Assembly: GCA_024762745.1 (NCBI GenBank)
Contig: JANTGV010000060.1
Location: 1-6,938, forward strand
Origin: Sulfurimonas sp.
GTDB taxonomy: Bacteria; Campylobacterota; Campylobacteria; Campylobacterales; Sulfurimonadaceae
DNA length: 6,938 bases
Direction of reading: 5' to 3'
Below the pieces are notes generated by a model. That model had not been told where the DNA came from, made no database searches, and saw nothing but the letters and a program-made list of their open reading frames with translations. Both the position numbers and the translations under genes were made by a program. This document shows positions 6,064 to 6,938 of this stretch, piece after piece; the stretch's first letter is position 1; each line of letters starts with the position of its first letter.

Positions 6064-6938
6064 TTTATATTTTTCTCCACATCTTTTATCATCTGTTTAG
6101 CCACATCTTTTGTCGCATACTCAAGTAGACCTCTGCTCTTAATACTCAACTCCTCTTTTAAAATAGAAAGCAGTTTTGATCGAAGTCCTTTGCCCTCTCT
6201 CTCACACCAACCTAGTGAATTTTCAACTATAAATGCAGCATTATGAAACTGATGATCAGCAGCAGCGTATGGATAGGGAACATAGAGTGCAGGGAGTCCA
6301 TTTGCAGTCAACTCCCAAAGCGTTGAAGCACCCGCTCGCGAAATAGCCAAATCCGCTTGAGTAATAAGAGACTCCAAATCTTTTGTAAAGCTATAGAGTT
6401 CCACCTCTACACCCATCTCTTCATATTCACGCTTTACTCTTTCAAAATCTGATTCTCCCGCCTGATGAATTATTTTTATTCCGAGTTTATTCAGCTTATG
6501 AGCAACAGAGAGTGCTAAATCATTAATAGCTTTTGCTCCATGAGAACCACCTAAAAAAATAATAGTTTTCAACTCACTTCTCTCTCTTGCGTTTTTATAA
6601 AAAACATCTTTTACAGGATAACCAGTAATTGGTGAGTTTTTATCATAAGCAGATATAAATCTTTTAGCATAGGGTTTTAGTAGGGAGTTGAGTCTTCCCT
6701 CTACTGCGTTTTGTTCATGAATAAAAAGAGGAATAAACCTACTCAATGTTGCAAAAGAGGCTGGAGCCGCAGAGAAACCACCAACGCTATAAGTAGCTTG
6801 TATATTATGTTTTTTAAGTATTTGTCTGGACTTTAAAAAAGCCTTGAAAATTTTAAAGAGTGCTTTTAGTTTTCCTAAACCTTTTTGATTCACAACACCG
6901 GTAGTAGCCAAAAAGTAGACATGCGCAAATGAGCTGTG
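6060..6938 (-). CDS. murG: UDP-N-acetylglucosamine transferase MurG (N-terminus beyond right edge)
   Basis: MurG is a peripheral inner-membrane glycosyltransferase that adds GlcNAc from UDP-GlcNAc to lipid I to make lipid II, the last cytoplasmic step of peptidoglycan precursor synthesis. The frame is open to the right edge: residues HSSFAHVYFL precede ATTGVVNQ, so an apparent TTG start near 6911 is not the true start. The 292 visible residues lack roughly the first 50, including the glycine-rich GGTGGH loop. Visible family motifs are GGFSAAP (fragment residues 53-59), HEQNAVEGRLN (74-84), FLGGSHGAKAIN (128-139), the donor-binding SRAGASTLWEL (200-210) and GLPALYVPYPYAAADHQFHNA (214-234). The stop TGA overlaps the dedA start. 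The likely operon is murG, dedA, DUF420. Confidence 0.96.
   Translation of the reverse strand, partial: HSSFAHVYFLATTGVVNQKGLGKLKALFKIFKAFLKSRQILKKHNIQATYSVGGFSAAPASFATLSRFIPLFIHEQNAVEGRLNSLLKPYAKRFISAYDKNSPITGYPVKDVFYKNARERSELKTIIFLGGSHGAKAINDLALSVAHKLNKLGIKIIHQAGESDFERVKREYEEMGVEVELYSFTKDLESLITQADLAISRAGASTLWELTANGLPALYVPYPYAAADHQFHNAAFIVENSLGWCEREGKGLRSKLLSILKEELSIKSRGLLEYATKDVAKQMIKDVEKNIK

Noticed and set aside
5867..6246. Two plus-strand open frames across the dedA/murG junction
   Set aside because: They are shadows of the well-supported dedA and murG genes on the opposite strand and overlap one another.
6909..6911. TTG as the start codon of murG
   Set aside because: The frame continues in the MurG pattern through HSSFAHVYFL to the window edge, and the conserved N-terminal glycine loop is still missing, so the true start is outside.
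1..6938. A new defence, mobile or secretion system
   Set aside because: Every gene-sized frame is accounted for by housekeeping or known-family genes, and no transposase, integrase, repeats array or composition shift was seen.

Overview
The window looks like an ordinary chromosomal segment of a Campylobacterota bacterium, most likely a Sulfurimonas-type or related sulfur-oxidising member. The reasons are the AT-rich sequence with many T/A runs, an rpsB-tsf pair whose proteins read like Campylobacterota forms (S2 beginning [20 protein letters not shown], a 351-residue EF-Ts), a DUF3373-type outer-membrane protein, and promoter-like sequences with a good -10 but no clear -35. The genus is an inference from family resemblance, not from a search.

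Layout, left to right. Positions 1-424 (minus strand) hold the N-terminal 141 codons of a LolD/MacB-type ABC transporter ATPase that runs off the left edge. Positions 520-2351 (minus) hold the translation operon rpsB-tsf, closed by a rho-independent terminator at 460-492 and preceded by a leader of about 180 nt that can form several hairpins. Positions 2352-2751 are a divergent intergenic region with the rpsB promoter and leader on the minus strand and a porin-type promoter on the plus strand. Positions 2752-4323 (plus) encode the only rightward gene, a secreted outer-membrane beta-barrel protein with an N-terminal coiled coil and a strongly acidic, Lys/Arg-free linker. A U-less hairpin at 4331-4354 separates it from the convergent bcp peroxiredoxin gene (4358-4825, minus). 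A 155-nt hairpin-dense spacer follows. Then come DUF420 (4981-5460), a DedA-family membrane protein (5464-6063) and murG (6060 to beyond 6938), all on the minus strand and tightly packed: murG and dedA overlap by ATGA, and dedA and DUF420 are 3 nt apart.

How the genes work together: rpsB-tsf supplies ribosomal protein S2 and elongation factor Ts. The murG-dedA pair makes sense as a cell-wall unit, because MurG consumes undecaprenyl-linked lipid I and DedA proteins are linked to recycling of undecaprenyl phosphate. DUF420 belongs to a family containing the haem-copper oxidase assembly factor CtaM and may share only the transcript. Bcp is a thiol peroxidase.

I found no tRNA, rRNA, CRISPR array, insertion sequence, phage gene or defence system, and no convincing new multigene system. 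The points most worth a second look are regulatory: the rpsB leader, the possibly leaderless ABC gene directly after a terminator, the mutually exclusive hairpins upstream of bcp, and the acidic linker of the DUF3373 protein.
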